Assembly (NCBI GenBank): GCA_026193735.1
Contig: JAPHUJ010000249.1
Span: forward strand, 1-6,851
DNA: 6,851 nucleotides
Direction of reading: 5' to 3'
Source: Sulfurovum sp.
GTDB lineage: Bacteria > Campylobacterota > Campylobacteria > Campylobacterales > Sulfurovaceae
The position numbers and the translations under genes are program-made. Below are positions 1 through 6,071 of the stretch, in pieces. Position 1 is the first letter of the stretch. The number at the start of each line of letters is the position of its first letter. The notes under the pieces are model-generated. The model saw only the letters and a program-made list of their open reading frames with translations. It was not told the origin of the DNA and ran no database searches.

Positions 1-14
1 AATCTTAAATTAGA

Positions 15-39
15 TTGAAAAACTCTCTTATTTTTTCAA
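15..39. terminator. Weak AT-rich hairpin, possibly terminating an upstream gene
   Basis: TTGAAAAA (15-22) and TTTTTCAA (32-39) form an 8-bp inverted repeat around a 9-nt loop. It has only one G-C pair. It could be the terminator of a gene outside the window on either side. There is no GC-rich stem to make it convincing. Confidence 0.2.
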
Positions 40-87
40 ATAGGAGTAAATTTATCTGATTAAAGAATTACTAAAGCTATCTGTATG

Positions 88-93
88 TATAAT
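88..93 (+). promoter_or_regulatory. Putative sigma-70 -10 element of the ispDF operon
   Basis: A perfect TATAAT hexamer lies 60 bp before the ispDF start, preceded directly by TG. The hexamer 17 bp upstream (65-70, GAATTA) is a poor -35 match. Weak or absent -35 boxes are usual for Campylobacterota housekeeping promoters, which rely on the -10 element. Transcription would start near position 100 and give a 5' leader of about 50 nt. TATATA tracts at 116-139 are alternative -10-like sequences, so the assignment is not unique. It probably drives ispDF and the overlapping response regulator. Confidence 0.45.
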
Positions 94-140
94 GCGTTAC
101 AATTTGATACACAATATACATATATATAGAAAGTATATAG

Positions 141-146
141 AGAGGA
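141..146 (+). promoter_or_regulatory. Shine-Dalgarno site fixing the TTG start of ispDF
   Basis: AGAGGA ends 6 nt before the TTG at 153. No in-frame ATG lies upstream, and the next in-frame ATG (codon 63) would remove the nucleotide-binding loop of the IspD domain. TTG is therefore the best-supported initiator. Confidence 0.75.
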
Positions 147-152
147 ACAACT

Positions 153-1274
153 TTGTCAAAGACTACATTGATACTTTTAGGAGCAGGTAGTTCTACCCGC
201 TTTGAAACCAATGTGAAGAAACAATGGATCTATACAGGAGATACTCCTCTATGGCTGTATGTTGCCGAACACTTTGAAGCGTCTGCCAAATTTGATCAGA
301 TCATTATTGTATCGACACAAGAAGAAATAAGTTTGATGAAACATTTTGCTTCTTACATTTATGTAGAAGGCGGAAACAGCAGACAGGCATCACTAAAAAA
401 TGCCCTTCAAGAAGTAACTTCAGAACATGTGCTTGTAAGTGATATCGCTAGATGTTGTGTACCCTCAAACATGATACAACGCATCTTGGCTGCGAAAGAA
501 ACAGGATCCTGTATCGTACCTGTACTCCCTGTGACTGATACCCTCTATCTTGATAATACTCCCATTGACAGAGACCAGGTAAAAATCATACAAACACCTC
601 AGCTTTCTGTTACTGGAATGCTCAAAAAAGCACTGGAGACTGAAACTATATTCACCGATGACAGTTCGGCTATTGCTTCTTTGGGAGAAAAGGTACATTT
701 TGTAGAAGGGTCTGTGGATGCACATAAGCTCACTACGATAGAAGACCTAAAAAAACTACCTTGTATTAAGGCTCCTTCATCTAAAACCATCACTGGTTTT
801 GGTATTGATATACATCCTTTTGAGAAAAACAAAGAAATGTTTTTATGTGGGGTCAAGATAGATGTGGACTATGGGTTTAAAGCCCACAGCGATGGTGATG
901 TTGCCATTCATGCACTCATCGATGCACTTTTAGGTGCTGCAGGTATGGGGGATATCGGTGAACTTTACCCGGATACTGAAGAGAAATATGCCGGAGCAGA
1001 CTCTAAAGTATTACTTCAAGACACAGTAAAAAGGATCAGATCCTTTGGATATGACATAGGCAACATAGATCTTACTATCATGGCAGAAGCACCAAAACTC
1101 TTGCCATACAAAGAATCTATGCGTACAACGCTTGCATCTGTTCTTGGTATTAGAAAGAACTTTGTAAATATTAAAGCCACAACTGCTGAGAAGCTTGGTT
1201 TTGTAGGACGAAAAGAAGGTGTGACTGTTCACGCCATAGCAAATTTAACTTATTTGAATTGGAAAAACATATGA
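153..1274 (+). CDS. ispDF: Bifunctional MEP-pathway enzyme IspDF
   Basis: Cytoplasmic two-domain enzyme of the MEP isoprenoid pathway. The N-terminal IspD half (about residues 1-205) joins CTP to methylerythritol 4-phosphate. The C-terminal IspF half (about 212-368) cyclises CDP-ME 2-phosphate to ME-2,4-cyclodiphosphate. IspD marks visible are the nucleotide loop GAGSSTRF (10-17), the following KKQ (22-24), SDIAR (96-100, replacing the usual HDAAR), R140 as the counterpart of the catalytic Arg, TPQ (148-150), TDDSSA (168-173) and K192. IspF marks are D219 and H221 (GIDIHPF) and H253, the expected metal ligands, then AHSDGDV (244-250), DIGELYPDT (267-275), APKLLP (313-318) and KATTAEKLGF (341-350). 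All key IspF residues are present. The 373-aa length fits the fusions typical of Campylobacterota. Translation starts at TTG with a good Shine-Dalgarno site. The TGA stop overlaps the next gene's ATG, so the two are coupled. IspE, the intervening step, is not in the window. Confidence 0.97.
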   Translation: MSKTTLILLGAGSSTRFETNVKKQWIYTGDTPLWLYVAEHFEASAKFDQIIIVSTQEEISLMKHFASYIYVEGGNSRQASLKNALQEVTSEHVLVSDIARCCVPSNMIQRILAAKETGSCIVPVLPVTDTLYLDNTPIDRDQVKIIQTPQLSVTGMLKKALETETIFTDDSSAIASLGEKVHFVEGSVDAHKLTTIEDLKKLPCIKAPSSKTITGFGIDIHPFEKNKEMFLCGVKIDVDYGFKAHSDGDVAIHALIDALLGAAGMGDIGELYPDTEEKYAGADSKVLLQDTVKRIRSFGYDIGNIDLTIMAEAPKLLPYKESMRTTLASVLGIRKNFVNIKATTAEKLGFVGRKEGVTVHAIANLTYLNWKNI

Positions 1275-2152
1275 AAATAATCATTGTAGAAAATGAACTC
1301 TATTTGGCACAAAGTATCGCCTCTAAACTTAATGAAAATGGATATGATACAGAGATATACAGTTCTATAAAGGAAGCGATGAATAGTCATGGTGATGTCT
1401 ATCTGCTTTCGACCAACTTGCCAGGACAGAACATTTCACCACTTATCAAACAGTTTAAAGACAAAATTATAATTTTGATGGTCAACTATATCAATAATGA
1501 TACTGTTGGAGAACCTCTAAAGATTGGTGCAAAAGATTACATCGTTAAACCATTTATGCTAGAAGACCTCATGCGTAAAATAGAGCACTATAAAGAGTAC
1601 CAGTCACTTAAAAAGCAAACATCTTTATATCAAGAATATATGCAAAACCTTCTTCAGGACATAGAAACAAGTTTTGATATAAATAAGATCACTACACCAC
1701 TTGTCATAGAGACAAACTACCAGAGACTTGTGGATAAAATCGTTTTTGAGCATGCAACGCAAACAAACACTCTGCTTACTTTTATTCCTTTAAGTGATAA
1801 ACACTGGAAAGAGAAAATAGAAAAAAGCAGTCCTAGTACCTTACTCTATATTACAGAGATCCATCAACTCAAGAAAACAGACAGGGACACTCTATTAGGG
1901 ATGTTAACTGCCTATGACTTCATTTTATGCAGTACAGCAAACATTGAATCTGATTTTGAGACCATTACACTTAACACTGATTCTAAACTCTATGGCCAAA
2001 ACGAGATTTTAACTATTGATGACTATGTCAAATTCATTGTTAACAGTTTTCAGTACAAGTTTCCGGATACTGAGCTCTCTAAAAAATTAGGGATTTCAAG
2101 AAAAAGTTTATGGGAAAAAAGGAAAAAATATGGTTTATTTAAAAAGAAATAA
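1271..2152 (+). CDS. Orphan atypical response regulator, HP1021/Cj1608 type
   Basis: DNA-binding regulator of 293 aa with no partner kinase nearby. Residues 1-105 are a receiver domain that keeps the conserved Lys (VKPF, K93), but Ser47 (LLSTNLPG) occupies the phospho-acceptor Asp position and the acidic pocket reads ENE (7-9). Phosphorylation is therefore unlikely. Residues about 142-230 resemble an NtrC-type AAA+ domain in outline: ET at 147-148 then LVDKIV where Walker A would be, and TLLYITEIHQL (190-200) where Walker B would be. The P-loop glycines and lysine, the Walker B acid pair and the GAFTGA loop are missing. Residues 262-289 are a Fis-type helix-turn-helix (ELSKKLGISRKSLWEKRKKYGL). 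Domain layout, length and position after ispDF match H. pylori HP1021 and C. jejuni Cj1608, which are reported to control replication initiation and stress or energy metabolism. Transferring that role here is inference. I chose the ATG at 1271 (ATGA overlap with ispDF, GGAA 6-7 nt upstream) over an in-frame TTG at 1259, because receiver domains begin at the KIIIVEN strand. Confidence 0.92.
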   Translation: MKIIIVENELYLAQSIASKLNENGYDTEIYSSIKEAMNSHGDVYLLSTNLPGQNISPLIKQFKDKIIILMVNYINNDTVGEPLKIGAKDYIVKPFMLEDLMRKIEHYKEYQSLKKQTSLYQEYMQNLLQDIETSFDINKITTPLVIETNYQRLVDKIVFEHATQTNTLLTFIPLSDKHWKEKIEKSSPSTLLYITEIHQLKKTDRDTLLGMLTAYDFILCSTANIESDFETITLNTDSKLYGQNEILTIDDYVKFIVNSFQYKFPDTELSKKLGISRKSLWEKRKKYGLFKKK

Positions 2153-2296
2153 ACACTCTTTGAGAAAGACCCAAAAAACTGCGCTAACACTAAATTCTCT
2201 TACAGATCGGTATTTAGTGCCTTGCTTACACTGCAATTTAGTTGCTTGTCAACAGAGTGTTCATGCAACTTGTCGCATTTTACAAAAGGATTAGAA
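2153..2296 (+). promoter_or_regulatory. Spacer/leader before the sulfurylase-like gene with inverted repeats
   Basis: The 144-bp gap is 37.5% GC by hand count, against 24% for the spacer at 1-152. It holds several potential helices. AACACTCTTTG (2152-2162) can pair with CAA-c-AGAGTGTT (2250-2261), giving 11 bp with one bulged C. CACTAAAT (2188-2195) pairs with ATTTAGTG (2212-2219) over a 16-nt loop. TTGC (2222-2225) pairs with GCAA (2233-2236). AGTTGC (2240-2245) pairs with GCAACT (2265-2270) and would compete with the long helix. I recognise no known riboswitch family. TTGAGA (2160-2165) resembles a -35 box, but no good -10 follows at 16-18 bp. A regulatory leader is a hypothesis. Confidence 0.35.
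2286..2290 (+). promoter_or_regulatory. Shine-Dalgarno site fixing the sulfurylase-like start
   Basis: AAGGA ends 6 nt before the ATG at 2297. This supports that start over the in-frame TTG at 2222, which has no ribosome-binding site and would add 25 Cys-rich residues foreign to the family. Confidence 0.8.
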
Positions 2297-3478
2297 ATGC
2301 AAAAAAACAAATCACTCTATATTGATGCAGAAGCCCTTTCTACTTTAGCTTTGGTAAAAGCGGGTCTTATATCCCCTGTAGATAAACTGATGAACAAAGA
2401 AGAAGCTCAAGAAGTTGATAGAACCAAAATGTACAAGGGCGTACCTTTCCCATTTTCTTTCATACTTGCACCTCAGGGTACAAAAAACCATAATGTCCTC
2501 CAAAGCCTACAAAAAGGTGACGTTGTCTCATTGGTTACTGACGGTAAAAAAGTTGGAGAACTTATAGTAGATGAAACATTTGAAGTGAACCCTGCACAAC
2601 GTCTACATAATATCTATGGTACGTCAGACACTGAACACCCAGGAGTGCGAAATACGACTCTAAGACTCGGTAAAATAGCAGTATCTGGTGAATATACTGT
2701 CACATATCATCTCATTGAAGATAACCGAAAACGTATACAAAAGATGATTACTAAAACAGGTGCAAAATACATCTCATCTATGATGCTTGCAGCAAACCCT
2801 TTAAACCGTGCACATGAAAGGATGATACGCCAAGCTATCAGCAACTCTGACCTGCTTGTTATCTTTTTACGAAAACCTTTTACATCAGAAGGTCTCCGTT
2901 ATGACATACGTCACAATGCACTTAGTACTTTTGTTGACAACTTTTTACCTCGCAACAAAGTGCTCATCATCCCTTTTGAAAACTCTTATATCTTTGCAGG
3001 GTACAATGAACTCATCCTCGATGCTCTTTTAGCCAAAAATTATGGATGCAGCCAACTTGTTATCGGTAAAAATCATGGTGGTTTGGGATTGTATTATGAT
3101 AAGAACCGTCTTAGTTCTGTATTTGACCATTGCCAGAACATTGACATTGACATTAAAACCATTGATGAATATGTCTATTGTGATACATGCAAAACGCTTG
3201 TAAGTACTCGGACTTGTCCTCACGGACAACACCACCATGTACACTACCGTTCAGAGTCTATCATGAAACTCATACAGTCTGGTCTCATTCCTCCTTCTAT
3301 TTTAGTAAGAAAGGAAGTTTCGGCTAATATCCTAGCAGCACTTTTCCCGGACAGATTTAAGAACCTACAAGATATGTACTACTCTCTTATGCCAGGTTCA
3401 GGACTATTGGAACAACAAAGTGAAGAACAATTTTACTTGAAACTCAGTGAACTGTACCAAACATCATCACTCACATAA
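2297..3478 (+). CDS. ATP sulfurylase-like protein with altered active site
   Basis: Protein of 393 aa with the layout of bacterial single-domain ATP sulfurylase (Sat: ATP + sulfate to APS + PPi). It has an N-terminal PUA-like region with YGTSDTEHPGV (107-117), a nucleotidyltransferase core, and a C-terminal Cys/His site (C295, C298, C307, H309 in CDTC...TCPH) like that of zinc-containing family members. Active-site motifs deviate. The family QTRNPxHRAH reads LAANPLNRAH (164-173), so the Gln and sulfate-binding Arg are gone and the first His is Asn170. GRDHAG reads GKNHGG (257-262), and the late SGTxxR motif reads SESIMK (319-324). The fold is intact, there is no frameshift, and codon use looks like its neighbours, so this is not a decaying gene. 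The corresponding C. jejuni gene, Cj1609, is annotated as a sulfate adenylyltransferase, and the substitutions may be typical of this clade. Ordinary ATP sulfurylase activity is doubtful. No cysC, cysH or apr gene is adjacent. It starts after the 144-bp spacer and lies 13 bp before pgpA, so those two are probably cotranscribed. Confidence 0.88.
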   Translation: MQKNKSLYIDAEALSTLALVKAGLISPVDKLMNKEEAQEVDRTKMYKGVPFPFSFILAPQGTKNHNVLQSLQKGDVVSLVTDGKKVGELIVDETFEVNPAQRLHNIYGTSDTEHPGVRNTTLRLGKIAVSGEYTVTYHLIEDNRKRIQKMITKTGAKYISSMMLAANPLNRAHERMIRQAISNSDLLVIFLRKPFTSEGLRYDIRHNALSTFVDNFLPRNKVLIIPFENSYIFAGYNELILDALLAKNYGCSQLVIGKNHGGLGLYYDKNRLSSVFDHCQNIDIDIKTIDEYVYCDTCKTLVSTRTCPHGQHHHVHYRSESIMKLIQSGLIPPSILVRKEVSANILAALFPDRFKNLQDMYYSLMPGSGLLEQQSEEQFYLKLSELYQTSSLT

Positions 3479-3491
3479 AATAAGGGACACA

Positions 3492-3983
3492 ATGACGATT
3501 CAAAAACTTTTTTTAACATTCTTTGGTGCAGGACTTAGCCCCAAAGCACCTGGTACTGTAGGTACATTGGCTTCACTTCCCGTAGGGCTTGCTATACTTT
3601 ACTACTTTGGTATGGAAACACTCTTTACTCTTACCCTTGCCATTACCATCATAGGTATCTTTGAAGTGAATAAATATGAACAAACTACAGGTATCCATGA
3701 CCATCAACAAATAGTTATAGATGAAGCAGCCGGTATGTGGCTTAGCCTTATGATAGCTTACTCCACAGCTATCACCATGAATTACCCTTATGCCGAACTC
3801 CTAGCTATCGTGTTTAGCTTTGCAGCATTCCGTCTATTTGATATCTGGAAGCCCTCAACGATAGGTTGGATAGACAGAGAGCTTAAAGGTGGTCTTGGAG
3901 TGATGTTGGATGATGTATTGGCTGGTATTGCCGGTGGTCTGCTGAGTGTCATACTGCTTATGGGGATAGAAAAACTTTTTTAA
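3492..3983 (+). CDS. pgpA: Phosphatidylglycerophosphatase A
   Basis: Inner-membrane phosphatase that removes phosphate from phosphatidylglycerol phosphate to give phosphatidylglycerol. The 163-aa protein carries all PgpA signatures: GAGLSPKAPGTVGTLAS (12-28), the acidic IVIDEAAGMW (74-83), FRLFDIWKPSTIGWIDR (113-129) and GGLGVMLDDVLAGI (133-146). Hydrophobic segments lie at about 27-57, 82-92, 98-112 and 140-158, as expected for a small polytopic enzyme. The start at 3492 has AAGGGA at 3482-3487. An in-frame ATG at 3447 would overlap the preceding gene by 32 bp and add a His-rich tail absent from the family. It is the last gene of the plus-strand cluster and its stop codon sits inside the AT-rich inverted repeat. 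Confidence 0.96.
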   Translation: MTIQKLFLTFFGAGLSPKAPGTVGTLASLPVGLAILYYFGMETLFTLTLAITIIGIFEVNKYEQTTGIHDHQQIVIDEAAGMWLSLMIAYSTAITMNYPYAELLAIVFSFAAFRLFDIWKPSTIGWIDRELKGGLGVMLDDVLAGIAGGLLSVILLMGIEKLF

Positions 3984-3993
3984 AAGTTTTTTT
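3970..3993. terminator. Bidirectional AT-rich terminator between convergent units
   Basis: AAAAACTTTT (3970-3979) and AAAAGTTTTT (3982-3991) form a 10-bp inverted repeat with a run of T following on the plus strand. The repeat overlaps the pgpA stop and lies about 10 bp from the stop of the minus-strand gene. GATAG (3965-3969) and CTATC (4001-4005) can extend the pairing around a one-sided 9-nt bulge. The position between convergent genes supports termination in both directions. The stem is almost all A-T, so hairpin stability is modest. Confidence 0.5.
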
Positions 3994-4000
3994 CTCCAGA

Positions 4001-4663
4001 CTATCTTCTCCTCCCCATTCTCTTTAACTCTCTATTAGGGAAAGCCTCAAAAAACATCCCAATAACAGATGAAAGCATAATCAAATATGCCACAAATCTT
4101 GTCAAACCTGCTATCAAAGATTCATAGGACAACAGTCCCATTGCATTTAACATATAATAAAAATCATGATACGCATCCACGCCTAAAAAAGATTTATGTG
4201 CGGGCAATATTGGACCTTCATGAGCTGTAGAGAGATACCATGCAGTGTATTGGAGAGAAAATCCTAAAAAAAAGAATGCTATCATGGCTGCGAAGATATT
4301 GCCTTTTCTATAATAGTAATAAGCGATTAGTCCGGGAAAGAGTAACTGAAAGATCGTTCCATTGGCCATAGTGAGGAACTTAGGACAATGCAAAATATAG
4401 CAGACACCATGTCCTCCTTCATGCACGATCCCCAAAGTCTGATTGGCTATAAAAAAGTAAAGGGTAAATATCTTGTGTGTTAAAGTGTCACCCTGTACAT
4501 AACTTGGTTCCCATGGTGCATAATGAGGGAAGAGCAGTAGAAAAACCACAAAAAGTAACAGTGATACTCGCTTAGCAAGTATTTTGGATCGTAGTGAAGA
4601 TTCTCTATGCTCTTCCTCACCTTTATCCTGGTGTAAATGTTTGAAAGGATTCGTTTCAGGCAT
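4001..4663 (-). CDS. M50-like membrane protein with HEGGH metallopeptidase motif
   Basis: Uncharacterised 220-aa membrane protein. A charged, probably cytoplasmic N-terminus (1-32) is followed by hydrophobic segments at about 33-47, 64-92, 100-118, 122-142 and 170-205, ending in a basic RRR tail. HEGGH (81-85) lies within a hydrophobic stretch, as the HExxH zinc site does in site-2-protease (M50-type) intramembrane proteases. GTIFQLLFP (102-110), FFLGFSLQYTAWYL (131-144) and YHDFYYMLNAMGLL (165-178) recall a family of uncharacterised HEGGH membrane proteins with Q-L-L-x-P and HD-[WF]-x-x-L-x-x-L/M-G-L-L motifs. His166/Asp167 could supply the third zinc ligand. Proteolysis is inference and no substrate is visible. 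Its start overlaps the stop of the DUF3482 GTPase gene by 8 bp (ATGCCTGA), with no evident Shine-Dalgarno site, so translation probably depends on that gene. It is the last gene of the minus-strand unit. Confidence 0.75.
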   Translation of the reverse strand: MPETNPFKHLHQDKGEEEHRESSLRSKILAKRVSLLLFVVFLLLFPHYAPWEPSYVQGDTLTHKIFTLYFFIANQTLGIVHEGGHGVCYILHCPKFLTMANGTIFQLLFPGLIAYYYYRKGNIFAAMIAFFFLGFSLQYTAWYLSTAHEGPILPAHKSFLGVDAYHDFYYMLNAMGLLSYESLIAGLTRFVAYLIMLSSVIGMFFEAFPNRELKRMGRRR

Positions 4664-6071
4664 TGATCAAATGCTTTAATATACGCTTAATGAGTTCTTC
4701 ATATGCTTTAAGTTCTTCTGGGTCCAAAGCAGCACCGGAACGAAACTTTTTATGATATTTTTCTAAAGACTTTCTCGAAGTATCATCCAACCATTTTTCT
4801 TTAAATGTCTGATCCATTTCGATATCAAAAACCTCTCGTGTTGCATGTGAAATTTTAGCAACTTTAATAGTATGATAAATGGCACGTCCCAGTAAAATAT
4901 ACGGAAAATTTCTATTTTCCATGGGTCCCATCTCTAAGTAGCGCTTACCAATTGTTTGTCCTAAAACTTTCACTTCTGAAAGTTCATTAAAACCAAAATA
5001 TGCACCCGTACCACCTACCAATGCTCCTATTGCTCCACCTAAAAGGAGTGTATGACCGGCAAAGAGCAGGTCAATCCCTGCTCCTGTAACCGCTCCTGAT
5101 GTAGCCCCTGTAATGATGAGTTCTTTACGTGTCAGTCCAAACACAGATGCTGTCTCTGCTGAAAACAGATCCATTCCTTCAAATGTTAGAACTTTTTGTT
5201 CTTTTTTAAGATGGTCATGATTCCAAACCTCTTCTATACTCTTCTGGGTTGATATCTCTAAGTCTCGCAACCTGTCTTTATAATTACTTTCTATCTTTTC
5301 TTTTTCTTCTTTGCTGGCCTCTTCAGTCCTAAAAGAGAGTTTTTCCACGGTACTGACAGATTCATAAACCAATCGAGCTATTAGCGATGCACTTCGTTCA
5401 AACATTTGTTCCTGATACTGTTTAAAAAGTTTGATAGATGCTTTTACCGGTGCTATCCACTCCTCTTTGAGCTGTGCCATACTTTCCAAGATACCTATAT
5501 GCTGTTCAATGCTGGAGTTCATAGGATTAAAAGTACGAACCATCTTAAAATAATGTCCAAGTGCCCGTTTCCACTCTTCACTGTAGTCCGTGTTATCAAT
5601 ATGGTTGATCAGTGCCATTGAAGGTTGTCCTGTCCAACGAAGGATCTCCATTTCGGTTTCATACTCTTCACCATAAGGTTGTGAGCCGTCTACCACATAA
5701 ATGATCCCTGCTCCATCCATAATAGGTTCAAGTAATTCAATTTCATCATTAAAACGTTCATCTTCTTTATGCGTGTCTATAAATGCCTGGACCACTTCAT
5801 GTTTTTTATTTGCTGGCACATCATGTTTTTCAAGCCATGCAAGTACTCTTCTTGCTCTTTGAAAACCAGGTGTATCAAAAAGTTCATATAATATCTTTCC
5901 ATCTACAGTTAAGGGAAAACTACGTTTTTTTGTTGTGGTTCCCGGTGTGTCAGAGATCTGTACAGAGTCATCAAGTGCCAAAGCTGACACAATAGAACTC
6001 TTACCTTTGTTCGGGTGTCCCACGACGGCAAATTTAGGATGCAAAAAAGTGGATTGTCTACGACTCGGCAT
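4656..6071 (-). CDS. DUF3482-type GTPase with membrane-hairpin segment
   Basis: GTPase of 471 aa from the Era/EngA-like (TRAFAC) group joined to a DUF3482 region. G1 is GHPNKGKSS (18-26), G2 lies in DTPGTTTKKR (41-50) and G3 is DTPG (66-69). G4 reads NHID (156-159) instead of NKxD. The WTGQPSMALIN stretch (146-156) matches what I remember of the DUF3482 family. Residues about 248-283 are charged and likely coiled-coil. Residues about 318-360 are Gly/Ala-rich and hydrophobic (TGATSGAVTGAGIDLLFAGH, then LLLGGAIGALVGGTGAYFGF), resembling a paired-helix membrane hairpin. The tail is basic. It probably cycles between GTP and GDP states at the inner membrane. The ATG at 6069-6071 has GGGAGG 6 nt upstream. 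It overlaps the upstream DUF2868 gene by 14 bp and the downstream HEGGH gene by 8 bp. DUF2868/DUF3482 gene pairs occur in many proteobacteria without, to my knowledge, a proven function. Confidence 0.9.
   Translation of the reverse strand: MPSRRQSTFLHPKFAVVGHPNKGKSSIVSALALDDSVQISDTPGTTTKKRSFPLTVDGKILYELFDTPGFQRARRVLAWLEKHDVPANKKHEVVQAFIDTHKEDERFNDEIELLEPIMDGAGIIYVVDGSQPYGEEYETEMEILRWTGQPSMALINHIDNTDYSEEWKRALGHYFKMVRTFNPMNSSIEQHIGILESMAQLKEEWIAPVKASIKLFKQYQEQMFERSASLIARLVYESVSTVEKLSFRTEEASKEEKEKIESNYKDRLRDLEISTQKSIEEVWNHDHLKKEQKVLTFEGMDLFSAETASVFGLTRKELIITGATSGAVTGAGIDLLFAGHTLLLGGAIGALVGGTGAYFGFNELSEVKVLGQTIGKRYLEMGPMENRNFPYILLGRAIYHTIKVAKISHATREVFDIEMDQTFKEKWLDDTSRKSLEKYHKKFRSGAALDPEELKAYEELIKRILKHLINA

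Noticed and set aside
608..614. TGTTACT, matching the HP1021 box pattern TGTT[TA]C[TA] as I remember it
   Set aside because: About three such matches are expected by chance on both strands of a window this size. This one lies inside ispDF, not near a promoter.
465..1232. Open frames on the minus strand at 465-725, 599-856 and 1011-1232
   Set aside because: They lie antisense within the strongly conserved ispDF reading frame, their translations resemble no family, and none has a convincing ribosome-binding site.
2212..2221. ATTTAGTGCC occurs here and again near 6070-6079
   Set aside because: A single shared 10-mer between a spacer and a coding end is expected by chance, and there is no extended similarity.
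2153..2296. The reading frame stays open from the response-regulator TAA through the spacer to the sulfurylase-like ATG (48 codons), suggesting read-through or a fusion
   Set aside because: The regulator already has its full family length and ends right after the helix-turn-helix. The ATG at 2297 has a good ribosome-binding site. A 48-codon open run has a rough chance of several percent in such sequence.
2263..2325. Small upstream ORF of 20 codons overlapping the sulfurylase-like start
   Set aside because: It has no clear Shine-Dalgarno site and no conserved features, and an ORF of this size is expected by chance.
3029..3244. Minus-strand open frame inside the sulfurylase-like gene
   Set aside because: It is antisense to a conserved coding region and has no recognisable protein features.
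5406..5995. Plus-strand open frames at 5406-5621 and 5783-5995
   Set aside because: They are antisense to the conserved GTPase gene and look like low-complexity shadow translations.
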